Assembly (NCBI RefSeq): GCF_963082655.1
Contig: NC_081554.1
Location: 99,831,273-99,895,272 of the forward strand
From: Stomoxys calcitrans
Taxonomy: Eukaryota; Arthropoda; Insecta; Diptera; Muscidae
Reading direction: 5' to 3'
DNA length: 64,000 nucleotides
Positions 11,643 to 22,860 of the stretch are shown one piece after another (positions within the stretch are counted from its first letter, which is position 1; each line of letters begins with the position of its first letter). The position numbers and the translations under genes are program-made. The notes below the pieces were generated by a model that was given only the letters and a program-made list of their open reading frames with translations, was not told where the DNA came from and did not search any database.

Positions 11643-11924
11643 TCTTAAACACATTTTCAATGACTTCCTGATAGCATGTATTTTCCAAAAAGATGGAAGG
11701 GATCAAAAATCGCTCTTACACCCAAATGAATATAAACCTATAGTAATTACGTCCGATCTACCAAAGGCCTTTAATATAATCCTCTGTAAACAGATAAATG
11801 TTTTCCGATTTCGGGTACCGAAAATTGTCAACATCATCCTAAAATGTGGTATTAAACTTTTGTATGTCTAACATAGGTTCGATTCTCAGGAACAGTATTG
11901 GGTTAACATAATCTTTATATACCC
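11643..11924 (+). pseudogene. Possible decayed LINE reverse-transcriptase relic
   Basis: One frame over about 11690-11870 reads '...EYKPIVITSDLPKAFNIILC', resembling the RT motif 'NYRPIAITS..SK.ME.I' of non-LTR retrotransposons. The match is short and the surrounding frame is closed. Treat it as a hint only; nothing else is recognisable here. Confidence 0.25.
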
Positions 11925-12090
11925 ACCACCATGGAATGGGAGTCAAAAACCTGATATATAAACGATCTCCCGAATTGTCTTCTTAAGCCTCTAGAGGGCG
12001 CAATTCTTATTCGATTTGGCTGAAATTTTGCACTATGACTTCTTCTATTACCTTTAATAAACTGGATCGGTCCATAACCGCATAAAGGTT
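11925..12090 (+). mobile_element. HINE 5'-terminal fragment
   Basis: TATACCCACCACCATGG followed directly by a unit (CGATCTCCCGAATTGTCTTC, GGCGCAATTCTTATTCG). The microsatellite is lost. It abuts the LINE 3' tail at 12093. Confidence 0.5.
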
Positions 12091-12092
12091 AG

Positions 12093-12830
12093 GTTAGGTT
12101 TAAATGGCAGACTTACATCAGACTCGTTTTCGTCCATTGAGGTACCACAGGAACAGAAGGAGGAAGATTCCTTCTAGTTCCTACCGTTGAACTATCCAAA
12201 TGGCTTTAAAAAGCCTGGCAACTTGCATATGTTTCGTCAAATCAGAAATGATAACCTAAAGAGAAACTCTCTTCTGACTGCCGGTGCGGTACACACACAG
12301 CAGTTGTGCAGTCTCTTCTTCCACGACAAAAGTTGTTGCATGCAACGTTCAGTCTGTCAGCAAGTTTTCCGGTCATGATGGACACAATGACTGAAACGTC
12401 CGTTCTAGCCAGCGCCAGCAAAGCGATAAACCTCTTCAATTCTAGATTAGGGTACATAATAATGGAATGTTCAGAATCCTCTTTTGTAGCAATCCGTCAT
12501 TCGCTGCCCTTCTGGCCAGATCCTTAAGACTTAACTTGCATGTCGCTAGAGGCTAAATCCATAGATTCCAGTTCCCCTGGAATGTGTAAGGTAGTTCCTA
12601 GTCTCACAAGCTCGTCTACTCTACAATTCCCAGGGATAACTCTGTGGTCCGGCACCCAGAACAGGGGAATTTTTAACTGTTCAGCCATCCCTTTGAGAGG
12701 TCTGCAACAGTCCAGGGAGGATTTTGAATTCAGAAATACGTTTTCCAGGGATTTAGGGGCTGCCTGGCTGTCTGAGAAGATATTTTTACCAATCGTCGTT
12801 ATGACAAACAGCCGGTGAAAATTTCGGCAA
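12093..12830 (-). pseudogene. Non-LTR retrotransposon (LINE-B) RNase H to 3' end
   Basis: On the minus strand, starting at about 12830, I read 'VVITTIGKNIFSDSQAA', a run matching 'ENVFLNSK', 'FWVPDHRVIPGNCRVDEL' and 'LGTTLHIPGELES'. This is an RNase H domain: FSDSQAA carries a catalytic Asp and VPGH-like is the C-terminal motif, here VPDH. The 3' region continues to a tail AACCTAACCT at 12087-12100. Copies are at 50300-53985 and 63590-64000. The enzyme would degrade RNA in the RNA:DNA hybrid during target-primed reverse transcription. Frameshifts and stops are present. RNase H argues for an I, R1 or LOA-group LINE; the clade is inferred. Confidence 0.75.
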
Positions 12831-12834
12831 TGTC

Positions 12835-13675
12835 ATGGTTCAGTATTTCTACGGTCTTACATACGCCAATCCAGCACTGCATAAAATGCGCATTTATTAT
12901 CCGATTTTGCCAAAATTTGGGACAGTGAGTTGCGCTAAGTCCCTCGACATTTTTCTTCAATTTGGCCCCGATCGGTCCAGATTTGGATATAGCTGTCATA
13001 TAGACCGATCTCTGGATTTAAGGCTTTGGGACCATAAAAGGCGCATTTATTCTCCGATGCCGTCAAAATTTGGTTTGGGACAGTGAGTTAAGTTCAGCTC
13101 CTCGACATATTTCTACAATATGGCACATATCGGTCCAGATTTGGATATAGCTGCCATATAGACCGATCTCTCGATTTATGGCTTTGGGTTCATAAAATGC
13201 GCATTTATTGTCCGATGTGAGTTAAATTAAGCCCCTCGACATACTTCTGCAGTATGGCACAGATCGGTTCAGATTTTTATATAGCTGCCAATAAAAGGCG
13301 CATTTATTGTCCGATGTCGCCAAAATTTGGGACAGTGGGTTGTGTTGGGCCCTTCGACATTCTGCTTCAATGTGGCTTAGATTGGTCCTGATTTGGATAT
13401 AGCTGACATATAGACCGATCTCCCGATTTAAGGTTTTGGGGCCATAAAGGGGGCCATTTTTTCCGATTTCACAAAAATTTGGGACAGTGACTCATGTAAT
13501 GCTCTTCAAAATTTTTCTGCAACTTGGCCCAAATCGGTCCAGATTTGGATATAGCTGCCATATAGACCGATATCTCGATTTAAAGTATTGGCCGCATAAA
13601 AGGCGCATTTACAAGTGCGACGAATGGTGGAGGGTATATATGATTCGGCCAGGCGCATGCTTTTACTTGTTTTAA
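12835..13675 (+). mobile_element. HINE with 153-bp-class units, 5' end missing
   Basis: About five units with 'GCGCATTTATTGTCCGATG', 'AAAATTTGGGACAGTGAG' and 'GATATAGCTGCCATATAGACC' (near 12985, 13140, 13270, 13400 and 13550). The 3' end has ATGGTGGAGGGTATATATG, a decayed hairpin ATTCGGCCAGGC and GCTTTTACTTG at about 13658-13668. The 5' microsatellite block is absent and the element abuts LINE-B. ORFs at 12835-13086 and 13487-13703 are repeat shadows. Confidence 0.7.
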
Positions 13676-13998
13676 ACATAATATGAACATTTTTTTTTTG
13701 CAAATTAGCCGTGACAGATTGTAGTATTTGTATCTGTATATGTACAGATGAAAAATTTAATATAAAAGAATTTTACGCTTTTTTTTTGAAGAAACCCAAA
13801 AAATTGATTCAAAATTAATTTAGAACTAAAGAACTAAAAAAAAGAATTAGTTCCTCTTGTGAAACGGAACTAAAAGGATCGATTCCTAAAAGGAATTAAA
13901 ATTCTCATCTCGATAGGAAAACCATTTCTGGGAATCAATGGATATGGAGTCAATTGCTGTATGCAAAGAATCGAAGTTAGTCAGGTTGTAACATTATT
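13676..13998. other. Unassigned AT-rich spacer
   Basis: AT-rich DNA with runs of A and T and a local cluster of GAACTAAA / TTAGTTC words (about 13815-13880). No ORF, no recognisable repeat end. Confidence 0.3.
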
Positions 13999-14800
13999 TT
14001 TCTATCCTGCACCACTATTGTGGTACAGGGTATTATAACGTGCAAAAGGAAAAAAGATTGACCCATTGATGAGTATACCGATCGACTCAGAATCACTTTC
14101 TGATTCGATTTAGCTATGTCCGTCTGTTTGTCTGTCCATTTTAGTTTGTGTACAAACTACAGGTCGCAGTTTTCATCCGATCGTATTCAAATTTCATACA
14201 GGCATGTTTTTTGGCCTAGAAACAAAGTCTATTGAAATTGGAAAAAATCGGTTCAGATTTAGATATAGCTCCCATATATATCTTCGTCCGATTTGCAGTA
14301 ATAGTGCAATAAAATGATATTTGTTAACCGATTCTCTCAAAACTGGTGAATTTCATAGAAATCGATTCAGATTTAGATATAGCTCTCATATATATATATC
14401 GCACGATTTTCACTTCTTGGGTCATTGCAAGCCCATTTTTGATCAGCATTGCCAAAATTTTGCACAACTCTTACCTCAATACCTACCACAATATCTAAGA
14501 AGTTTGGTCAAAATCGGTTCAGATTTAGATATAGCTCCCATATGTTTGTCAGATTTTGGGTAATTTCCATATGTTTGTCAGATTTTGGGTAATTTCCAAT
14601 AATGTTGTCATTTGTCAACCGCATTTATTATAGTTTGAAATTTGACATGGATTGTTTAATAACCCATCTGAAAACATCCGCCGAGGTCTATCAAAATTGG
14701 TTCAGAATTAGATAAAGCTCCCACTTTGTATCAATAGTGTAAGTACAGGGTATTATAAAGTCGGCACCACCCGATTTTTCTTATCCTTTCTTACTGATTT
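13999..14800 (+). mobile_element. HINE-C element, both ends present
   Basis: 5' end: CTGCACCACTATTGTGGTAC followed by AGGGTATTATAA, then GTCCGTCTGTTTGTCTGTCC at about 14119-14138. Several units with 'GGTTCAGATTTAGATATAGC' follow. 3' end: ACAGGGTATTATAAAGTCGG, CACCCGATTTTTCTTATCC and TTTCTTACTG at about 14790. Same family as 1-625 and 52640-53375. The segment ATATGTTTGTCAGATTTTGG is tandemly repeated at about 14541-14596. Confidence 0.75.
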
Positions 14801-14825
14801 TGCAATTATTTAATTGTAATTATTA

Positions 14826-16316
14826 TAAGAAACAAGTAAAAGCGTGCTAAGTTCGGCCGGGCCGAATCTTATATACCCTCCACCATGGATCGCATTTGTC
14901 GAGTTCTTTTCCCGGCATCTCTTCTTATGCAAAAAAAGGATATTAGAAAAGAGTTGCTCTGCTATTAAAACGATATCAAGATATGGTCCGGTTCGGACCA
15001 CAATTAAATTATATGTTGGAGACCTGTGTAAAATTTCAGCCCCATTGGGGCTCACGAAGTAAAATAGAGAGAACGATTTATATGGGATCTGTATCGGGCT
15101 ATAGACCGATTCAGACCATAATAAGCACGTTTGTTGATGGTCATGAGAGGATCCATCGTACAAAATTTCAGGCATATCGGATAATAATTGCGACCTCTAG
15201 GGGTCAAGAAGTCAAGATCCCAGATCGGTTTATATGGCAGCTATATCAGGTTATGAACCGATTTGAACCTTATTTGATCCAGTTGTTGGATATCATAACG
15301 AAATACTTCGTGCAAAAATTCATTCAAATCGGATAAGAATTGTGCCCTCTAGAGGCTCAAGAAGTCAAGACCCAAGATCGGTTTATATGGCAGCTATATC
15401 AGGTTATGGACCGATTTAAACCATACTTGGCACAGTTGTTGGATATCATAACAAAACACGTCGTGCGAAATTCCATTCTAATCGGATAAGAATTGCGCAC
15501 TCTAGAGGCTCAAGAAGTCAAGACCCAAGATCGGATTATATGGCACCTATATCAGGTTATGGACCGATTTGAACCATACTTGGCACATTTATTGGATATA
15601 ACAACAAAACACGTCGTGCAAAATTTCATTTCAATCGGATAAGAATTGCGCACTCTAGAGGCTCAAGAAGTCAAGACCCAAGATAGGTTTATATGGCAGC
15701 TATATCAGGTTATTAACCGATTTGAACCATACTTGGCACAGTTGTTGGATATCATACCAAAACCCGTCGTGCAAAATTTCTTTCTAATCGGATTAGAATT
15801 GCGCACTCTAGAGGCTCAAGAAGTCAAGACCCAAGATCGGTTTATATGGCAGCTATATCAGGTTATGGACCGATTTGAACTATACTTAGCACAGTTGTTG
15901 GATATCATAACAAAACACGTCGTGCCAAAATTCATTCCAATCGGATAAGAATTGCGCACTCTAGAGGCTCAAGAAGTCAAGACCCAAGATCGGTTTATAT
16001 GGCAGCTATATCAAAACATGGACCGATATGGCCCATTTACAATACCAACCGACCTACACTAATAAGAAGTATTTGTGCAAAATTTCAAGCGGCTAGCTTT
16101 ACTCCTTCGGAAGTTAGCATGCTTTCGACAGACGGACGGACGGACGGACGGATGGACAGACGGACGGACGGACGGACGGACATAGCTAGATCGACATAAA
16201 ATGTCGCGACGATCAAGAATATATATACTTTATGGGGTCTCAGACGAATATTTCGAGTAGTTACAAACAGAATGACGAAATTAGTATACCCCCATCTTAT
16301 GGTGGAGGGTATAAAA
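14826..16316 (-). mobile_element. HINE-A element, full length, five 153-bp units
   Basis: The left (3') end has ACAAGTAAAAGCGTGCTAAG, the perfect hairpin TTCGGCCGGGCCGAA and TATATACCCTCCACCATGG. The right (5') end has a long (GGAC)n array at about 16131-16180, the palindrome CGACATAAAATGTCG, the ATATATATACTTTATGGGG block and ATGGTGGAGGGTATAAAAA. In between, units starting CAGGTTATG at 15247, 15400, 15553, 15706 and 15859 are spaced exactly 153 bp. Since 153 is divisible by 3, open frames run through them (15646-15948 encodes a repeated 51-residue peptide); these are not genes. It is nearly identical in its left third to 57517-59885. Confidence 0.9.
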
Positions 16317-16379
16317 ATCGAAATAAAATAAGATTGAAATTGTTTTCAATGGTTCACTATTCAATGACGGTACAAACAC

Positions 16380-16560
16380 CATAACGGTCTGGTATTAAAA
16401 TTACTAACAGATTGGTATTAAACCAATACCAGTTCCGTAATAAGGCTAGTACCAAGCGGTTCTAATCATGTCATATTTCATCCATATCATGCGGTATTGC
16501 TTTGTTACCATACGGTGTTGCTTAACTATCGATACCGTATGGTATTGAAATGAGTACATT
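16380..16560. repeat. GGTATTG-rich palindromic stretch
   Basis: Several GGTATT / AATACC words occur in both orientations, including GGTATTAAACCAATACC and ATACCGTATGGTAT. This suggests a small folding repeat, but I cannot define ends or a second copy in the window. Confidence 0.3.
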
Positions 16561-16659
16561 TGTTATCAACTTTTATCTGGGTTTACTTAAAAATATTAAA
16601 AAACTAATAAATTGTAGAAAATTTGGTAAAATTGTGTTTTAACCTTTCAAATGAAAAGA

Positions 16660-16830
16660 TAAGACGTAACATCTGAAAACCGCAGAAAATATTTGCTGTT
16701 TTTCCAAAAAAAAAAAAATTACTGTTGTCCCATCTTCAGCAGATATTCTGTAGTTACAGCAAACATTTTGCTAGTTTTACCTACAAATTTATCTGAGTGT
16801 AGGGCGCAAAAACTATCGGAAAATTCTATA
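16660..16830. repeat. Diverged CAGCAAA-type repeat fragment
   Basis: Words such as ATTTGCTGTTTTTCC, TTCAGCAGATATTC and TTACAGCAAACATTTTGC match the style of the repeat at 2228-2715. Relationship inferred from word content and not a clean alignment. Confidence 0.35.
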
Positions 16831-18424
16831 CTGTCCCAAATAAATGCAATGAGTGTCAACTTTGGTCATTTCAAAGCTGTTTTCTTTAAATATTTTCTTT
16901 TTTATGTCATAAACGTGACGGAGAGATTCATCCATAACCAGTAGATGATGAGCTAACCGTGAAAGTAGTGGAATGGAATATTACACCGCTTCACAAATAA
17001 AAGTTTCATTTCCACAGCAAAAGACAAATCGGACTTATTCGTAAATTAAATTCACATTATGCCCCCAAAATTAAAATCACAGCTGTAAAATTAATTTTAA
17101 ATGTTTTTTTTGGGCGAGATCTGCTTAAGGGCTTTATATCTGCATTTTTCTTTGGCCCCTAACACAATGAGGCTATCTAATAGCCATTCGTACACGTTGA
17201 TGCCCCGCACTTTACATCATCGCCACCCTTAACAGCAGGCAGCAGTCGCCATAGAGCAACCATCATCATCATCGACAGCAATAGCAACAGCAACAGCGGG
17301 AGCAATATAGTAAACTACATATTTGGATACTTGTGGCTTTTATTCACTTCACTATTTGAAGGATTTCATTTTATGACAGCCCATAAAAACACGATGCCCC
17401 GAACACGACGCAGGGTGAGAGGATTAATGAAATGAACCATTCAACAGACTTACAAGTGGCACTCAAGTACATTTAAATCACACTTAGCGGCCATTTGTGG
17501 CAATTTGCGTTCAAACAGTTTTGGCCAGACACTAAAGGGGCGTTAATCCCTTTTTCCATTTTATGGCGCAACCTCAGTATCACGAACTTGCATTGACTTA
17601 TAGCGACCACTGGCTGTCCAGATTCGTCTTATTCCACATCCCACATCTTGCAGTGTTGAATTACATTCACGTCCTTTGTCGTAGCTCTAGAAACTTTGAA
17701 GTGTCCCCCCACCCACTGCCTTGCCGACAAGACGATTGGAGGGCGATGATGATGATGCTGACTAAGAAGCGAAGGCCAGCAGGACATGTTCATAAATTTA
17801 TTTGGATCGTAAATATTCTAAGAGTGTCTCTAGACTTCTCAGGACATATGAATGTGGCTGCAAGTGTGTGCCAAAATGTTTATATTCCGGATGAAAACTA
17901 TAAAAAACGAATTTGAACAACAAACAGTTGAAAACTGTCATAAAAATTATGGATTCCCATTTGTCGGAGGACTTACGTAAAGTCTATTTATTCGTCATAA
18001 TAAATTTGCATTAAGACCATCCAGTAGCCCCATCAGCCAACGTAGGACAACACAAAACATTGGCTGATGTCCGAAATTTCAGATTCCCATTCGAAACGGG
18101 AGCCATAATCGTAAACCCCCCACCCGCAAGCTAGGCAAGCAATAAATCACTTGCACTTGCCATTGACTACCAGAGAAGTGATGTTGGTGTGTGCATTCCG
18201 ACTCTCAAGTAGCACGGCCACTGCTCATGGCGTTTAGTGGTAAACAGTTGATGGCGAATCAAAAGAGCATTCATTTGTACAAGTACTCAAACGAAGATTT
18301 AATTTATATCCGGTTTTTTGTTCGCTTTTTTATTAAGGGAACGGACATAAAACATAAACGTCTTTATCATAGGAGACCGTACCGACTTGGGTAATAATGT
18401 ATCATGTCCAATAGCCCATCATTG
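16830..18424. other. Mostly unique stretch without a recognised gene
   Basis: No piece of this 1.6-kb segment is recognisably repeated elsewhere in the window, which is unusual here. It contains a short (CAT)n/(CAACAG)n tract around 17263-17305 and balanced base composition from about 17150 to 18200. ORFs at 16693-16944, 17563-17916 (117 codons) and 18191-18394 show no domain, signal or splice context I can support. It could be host intergenic or intronic DNA. Confidence 0.45.
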
Positions 18425-19150
18425 TTATACGCTCCATCATAGGATAGGGGTATACAAATTTCACCTTTTCGTTTGTAACACATCGAAATATTGATCAGAG
18501 ATCCAACAATGTAAATATATTCTCGATCGTCTTGACGTTGCAAGTCGACTTAGCCATGGCTGTGCGTCCGTCTGTCTGTCGAGAGTGTGAAGCTAAACAC
18601 TGGAAATTTTGCACAAACATTTGCATTTAGTGTAGGTCGGTTTGGATTGTCAACGGACCATATCGGTTCATGTTTTGATATTGCTGCCCTATATACCGGT
18701 TACAGAACTTGACTTCTTGAGCCTCTGGAAGCCAGAATTCTTATCCAATTTAGCTGAACTTTGGCATGAGATGTTTTGTTATGACTTCTAACAACTGTAT
18801 CTAGTATGATCCAAAACGGTTCACAACCTGATAACGCTGCCATATAAACCAATCTTCCGTTTTGACTTCTTAAGCCTCTGGAGAGCGCAACTCTTATACG
18901 ATTTGGTTGAATTTTTGTGCGGTTTTTTGTGACTTCCAATAATTGTGCCGGATATGATCTAAATTGATCCATGATCTTGACCCCTTAGATGGCTTTATTA
19001 TAATCCGATTTGGCTGAAATTATAAACGTGGTATAAGGTCCATATAGGCACATAGGACACAAAGTCATTCAAAGAACTGGTCTCTTGTGATCCATGGTGG
19101 AGGGTATATAAAATTCGGCCCAGCCGAACTTAATGCCCTTTTACTGGTTC
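18425..19150 (+). mobile_element. HINE-A element, near full length
   Basis: 5' end: CCATCATAGGATAGGGGTATAC, then a TATTCTCGATCGTCTTGACG block and CGTCCGTCTGTCTGTCG. Three units follow. 3' end: ATGGTGGAGGGTATATAAAA, hairpin TTCGGCCCAGCCGAA (one mismatch) and CCCTTTTACTGG. More diverged than the 14826 and 57517 copies. Confidence 0.75.
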
Positions 19151-19337
19151 TTATTCACAATTGACTCATTTTACTCGTGACATTAAATTGCTATGTAATT
19201 TCTATTTGTACATTTGCAATAAAATATATTTTTAAGTAATAGCAATAAATAAATAAAAAGGCATCACCTACATACACATGCGTTCTTGGAGCCGTGGCAA
19301 CATTTTACTGAATGGCATATCAAATTATATCATATTA

Positions 19338-21540
19338 CTAGCTGACCCGGGCCCGCTCCGCTGCGCCTTCTTTTACTTTATATGGAAGAAAATTTTCTTG
19401 GAATATTTATTTTCGACAATTAAAGAGCTTTTAGTGAAATACCATGTTACGAAAATAGTATATCGCTTGACTAACAGTTTAACAATATAAGTGCTTTTAA
19501 CTGAATCCCATATGATTTTTATTGGTCTACGAATTTAAGTTTGGATGTAAAGTGTACTACATGCTTAAAATACTTTATTTCAGCCCGCTACTCTCATGAT
19601 ATCTGATTTAGGGGTGTCTTCGGGGGTGAGGTGGTCCCAAAGGCAATTGGCCCTGAAAAAATATCAGCATCGTGCTCTTCTCTCAAATACCATTTATTTA
19701 AACCCCATATTACCATTAGCTTAAGAGGAGTTTACAGGATGAGGCGTCCCACAAACACATGGCCCAAAATAGGTTATCAAATTCGTTTTCTAATCTAAAA
19801 TACCATATATTGGCATGGTCGAAAAATTTTTACCCTTTGCGGGGTGTTTTAGGAAAGGGGTGATGCCCTAAATGCATGGTTCCTAAATTTGGATATCAAA
19901 TTCATATTCTACTCCAAAATAACTTTATTTGAGCCCCATTTTGCGATAATCACTAAAAAATTGCTGCTTGTGGGGTTTTTTAGGAAAGGGGTTGACCCCC
20001 AGAAAATTGGTTCCAAAAGTGGGTATCAATTCTTGCTCTACCCCCAATACCTTTCATTTAAGCTCCACATTGACATGGACGGTAAATATGCCCGATTAAG
20101 GAGTGTTTTGGGCATTGGGCTGGTCCCCCTAACACTAAGCCCGGAAAATATATCAGCAACGTGCTATATTCTCATATATCTATATATCATTTATTTGAAC
20201 CCCATATTGCCATTGCCATTGGATATCAAATTCGTTTTCAAATCTCATTTAAACACCTTATTGCAAAAGTCAGCAAATATGTCCGGTTTGGGGTATTGGC
20301 CCTAAAAACTATAAATATTTAGTATCACTCTCTTTACGACCTAAATAGTCTTGGTGAGCCAATACGTCCTATTTAGGGGTTGTTATGGTGGTGGGACGTC
20401 CCCTAGACAGTTGGTCCCTAATGTTGATATCAGATACGTGGTCTACTCCCGAATACCTTTAATTTGAGCCCGATATTTCCATAGTCGGCAAACATGACCG
20501 GCTTGGGGGATGGGCGGCCACTCAGTGAGTTGGCCTTGAAATATATATCGGATTCGTGTTCCACTCTAAAAACCCTCTTATTTGAGCCTCATATTGCAAA
20601 AGTCAGCAAATACTTACTATTTGGGTGGTGTTGTGGGGGTGGTATGGCCCCATAGACACATTTCCCAAATATTGATATCAGATTCGTGCTTTACTCCCAA
20701 AGACCTTTCATTTGAGCCCCATATGTCTATGGTCGTAAATTTGTCCCCTTTGGGGATGTTTTTGGGGAGAGGCGACCCCCAAACACTTGGTCCCATATTT
20801 GGATATCAGATTCTAATTCTACACTAAAGTACTATTTATTTAAGCCCAATATTGCCATGGTCAGTAAATAAGTTCTGTTTGGGGGGTGTTTTGGGGAAGG
20901 GGTGCAACCCCAGAAACGTAGCCCCTCATTTGGGTATCAGATTCATTCATTTGAGTCCCATATTGCCATGATCGGTAAATATGTCCGATTTAGGGGTTTT
21001 TGGGGGTTGGGTGGTGTTGTGGGGGTGGGGTGACCCCATAGACACTTTTCCCGAATATTGATATCAGATTTGCGCTTTGCTCCCAAAGACCTTTCATTTG
21101 AGCCCCATGTGGCTATGGTCGTAAATGTGCCCCCTTTTGGCTGATGTTTTTGGGGAGAGGCGGCCCCCCAAACACTTGGTCTCATATTTGGATATCAGAT
21201 TCTAATTTTTGCACTCAAATACCTTTTATTTAAGCCCCATATTCCCATGGTCAGTAAATAAGTCCTGTTTGGGGGGTGTATTGGGGAAGGGGTGGACCTC
21301 CAGAAACGTGGTCCCACATTTGAATATCAGATTCGTATTCCACTTGCAAATACCTTTCATTTGAGCCCCATCCGAAATTTGGATACCAAATTTTTACTTT
21401 TAGGGTACTATATGAGAGCACACAAAGTTTCGCTTAAATCGCACCACCCATCTCCGAGATCTAGCGTTTCTAAAAATTAGGGTAAGGGGGATGTTCCGCC
21501 CCAGTAGTTGTGAAAATATACCGAGATATCAACAGGAATA
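19338..21540 (-). mobile_element. Non-autonomous Helitron with about 130-bp units
   Basis: On the minus strand the 3' end reads GGCGCAGCGGAGCGGGCCC then GGGTCAGCTAG, i.e. the CTRR-type terminus of Helitrons, next to a T. The body is a series of diverged units around 'CCATATTGCCATGGTC', 'GATATCAGATTCGTGCT' and 'GGGGGTGTTTTGGGG'. The far end matches the 5' region of the copies at 32645 and 38109 (e.g. CTCTCATATAGTACCCTAAAA reversed at about 21400) and fades near 21510-21540. There is no Rep/helicase coding sequence. ORFs at 19889-20305, 20582-20827, 20943-21185 and 21292-21480 are tandem-unit shadows. Confidence 0.75.
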
Positions 21541-21654
21541 CCATGTGTGTTACCGGTAGTACAAATGCCATTACATACAACATTCGATGAAGCTCAAGTA
21601 TAAGCATTTATTTGTAATAAAAGAAAAAAATCATTATTATAACATTGGTATTGA

Positions 21655-22705
21655 TAACAAGTAAAAATGCGTTAAGTTCGGCCGGGCCGAACTTTGGATA
21701 GCCACCACCTCGGGTATATATGTAAACCACCTTTCGTCAAAATCCGGTGAAAAATGCAAACCTTATGCCCCATAACAGCTATATCGAAATATGTTCCGAT
21801 TTAGACGAAAAACTAATCAGTACAAGTAATTGTTCATTTGCGTTTAACAAAATATTGGTCTTTTTAATAGCTATATCTAAAAATAAATCGATATGAACTT
21901 TATACGACACCGATAACGAAACGCCTAACATAAGTCACTGTGTCCAATTTCAGTAAAAGCTACATATATCTAAATCTGCACCGATCTGGACCGAATTGAA
22001 GAAGGAAGGAAGGGCCTAACACAACTCACTGCCCCAAATTTCGGCGACATCGGACAATAAATGCGCCATTTATGGACCCAAAACCATAAATCAAGAGATC
22101 GGTCTATACGGCAGCTATATTCAAATCTGGACCGATCTGAGCCATATTGAAGAAGGATGTCGAAGGGTCTAATCCAACTCACTGTCCATAATTTCGTTGA
22201 CATTGGACAATAAATGCGCCTTTTGTGGTCTCAAAACCTTAAATCGAGGGATCGGTCTGTATGGCAGCTGTATCCAAGTCTTGACCGATCTGGGCCAAAT
22301 TCTAGAAATGTGTGGAGTGGCCTTACACAATTCACATTCCTAAATTTCGGCGAAATCGCCTCAAATTTAAGCGAAATCGTAAAATAAATGTGGCTTTTAT
22401 GGGCATAAGACCCTAAATCGGCGGATCGGCCTATATGGGAGCTATAACAAGATATAGCGCATCTTCGAACTTAATCTGCCTATGGACAAAAAAAAAGTTT
22501 CAGCTCAATATCTCTATTTTTAAAGACTGTAGCATGACTTCAACAGACAGACGGACAGACGAACGGACATATCTAGATCGTCTTAGACTTTTACGGTGAT
22601 TAAGAATATATATACTTTATAGGGTCGGAAATGGATATTTCGATGTGTAGCAAACGGAATGACAAAATGAATACACCCCATCCTTCTGTGGTGGGTATAA
22701 AAACG
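21655..22705 (-). mobile_element. HINE-B element, full length
   Basis: 3' side: ACAAGTAAAAATGCGTTAAG, hairpin TTCGGCCGGGCCGAA, CTTTGGATAGCCACCACC. 5' side: ACAGACAGACGGACAGACG, an AAGAATATATATACTTTATAG block and CTGTGGTGGGTATAAAAA. Units at about 21960, 22110 and 22260 contain CAATAAATGCGCC and GATCGGTCTATACGGCAGC and match those at 12835-13675. The ORF at 21970-22203 is a repeat shadow. Confidence 0.85.
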
Positions 22706-22734
22706 CCATAAAGAAAATTGTGGGTAAAATTATC

Positions 22735-22860
22735 TCATACCCATGAGTGCTGTCCGTTACAATGTTGAGTTAAATGAAAAGGATCTCCATATTATTGCCG
22801 AGTCCGAATGGCTTGCCGAAAAGCGACACCATTAAAAGCACAAGGAGGGAAATACTTTGG
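22735..22860 (-). mobile_element. SINE fragment (body, no promoter boxes)
   Basis: Read on the minus strand, the sequence matches the body of the tRNA-derived SINE (compare CCGAGTCCGAATGGCTTGCC here with CCGAGTACGAACGGCGTGCC at 57312). The A and B boxes are missing. Confidence 0.5.

Noticed and set aside
12085..12105. TTAGGTTAGG resembling the insect telomere repeat
   Set aside because: It is the reverse of the AACCTAACCT tail at the 3' end of LINE-B/LINE-A copies, and flies do not use TTAGG telomeres.
15646..15948. Open frame encoding a repeated 51-residue peptide (also 57439-58041, 59329-59544)
   Set aside because: The frame is open only because the HINE unit is 153 bp, a multiple of three. 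It has no start context, shares no known domain and is interrupted in other copies.
15247..16010. Regularly spaced direct repeats, CRISPR-like at a glance
   Set aside because: Units are contiguous with no unique spacers, 153 bp long and belong to a eukaryotic HINE array; no cas genes.
17563..17916. 117-codon ORF in the unique island
   Set aside because: No recognisable domain, no splice or promoter context, and low-complexity content (MMMML); length is within chance expectation for six frames over 64 kb.
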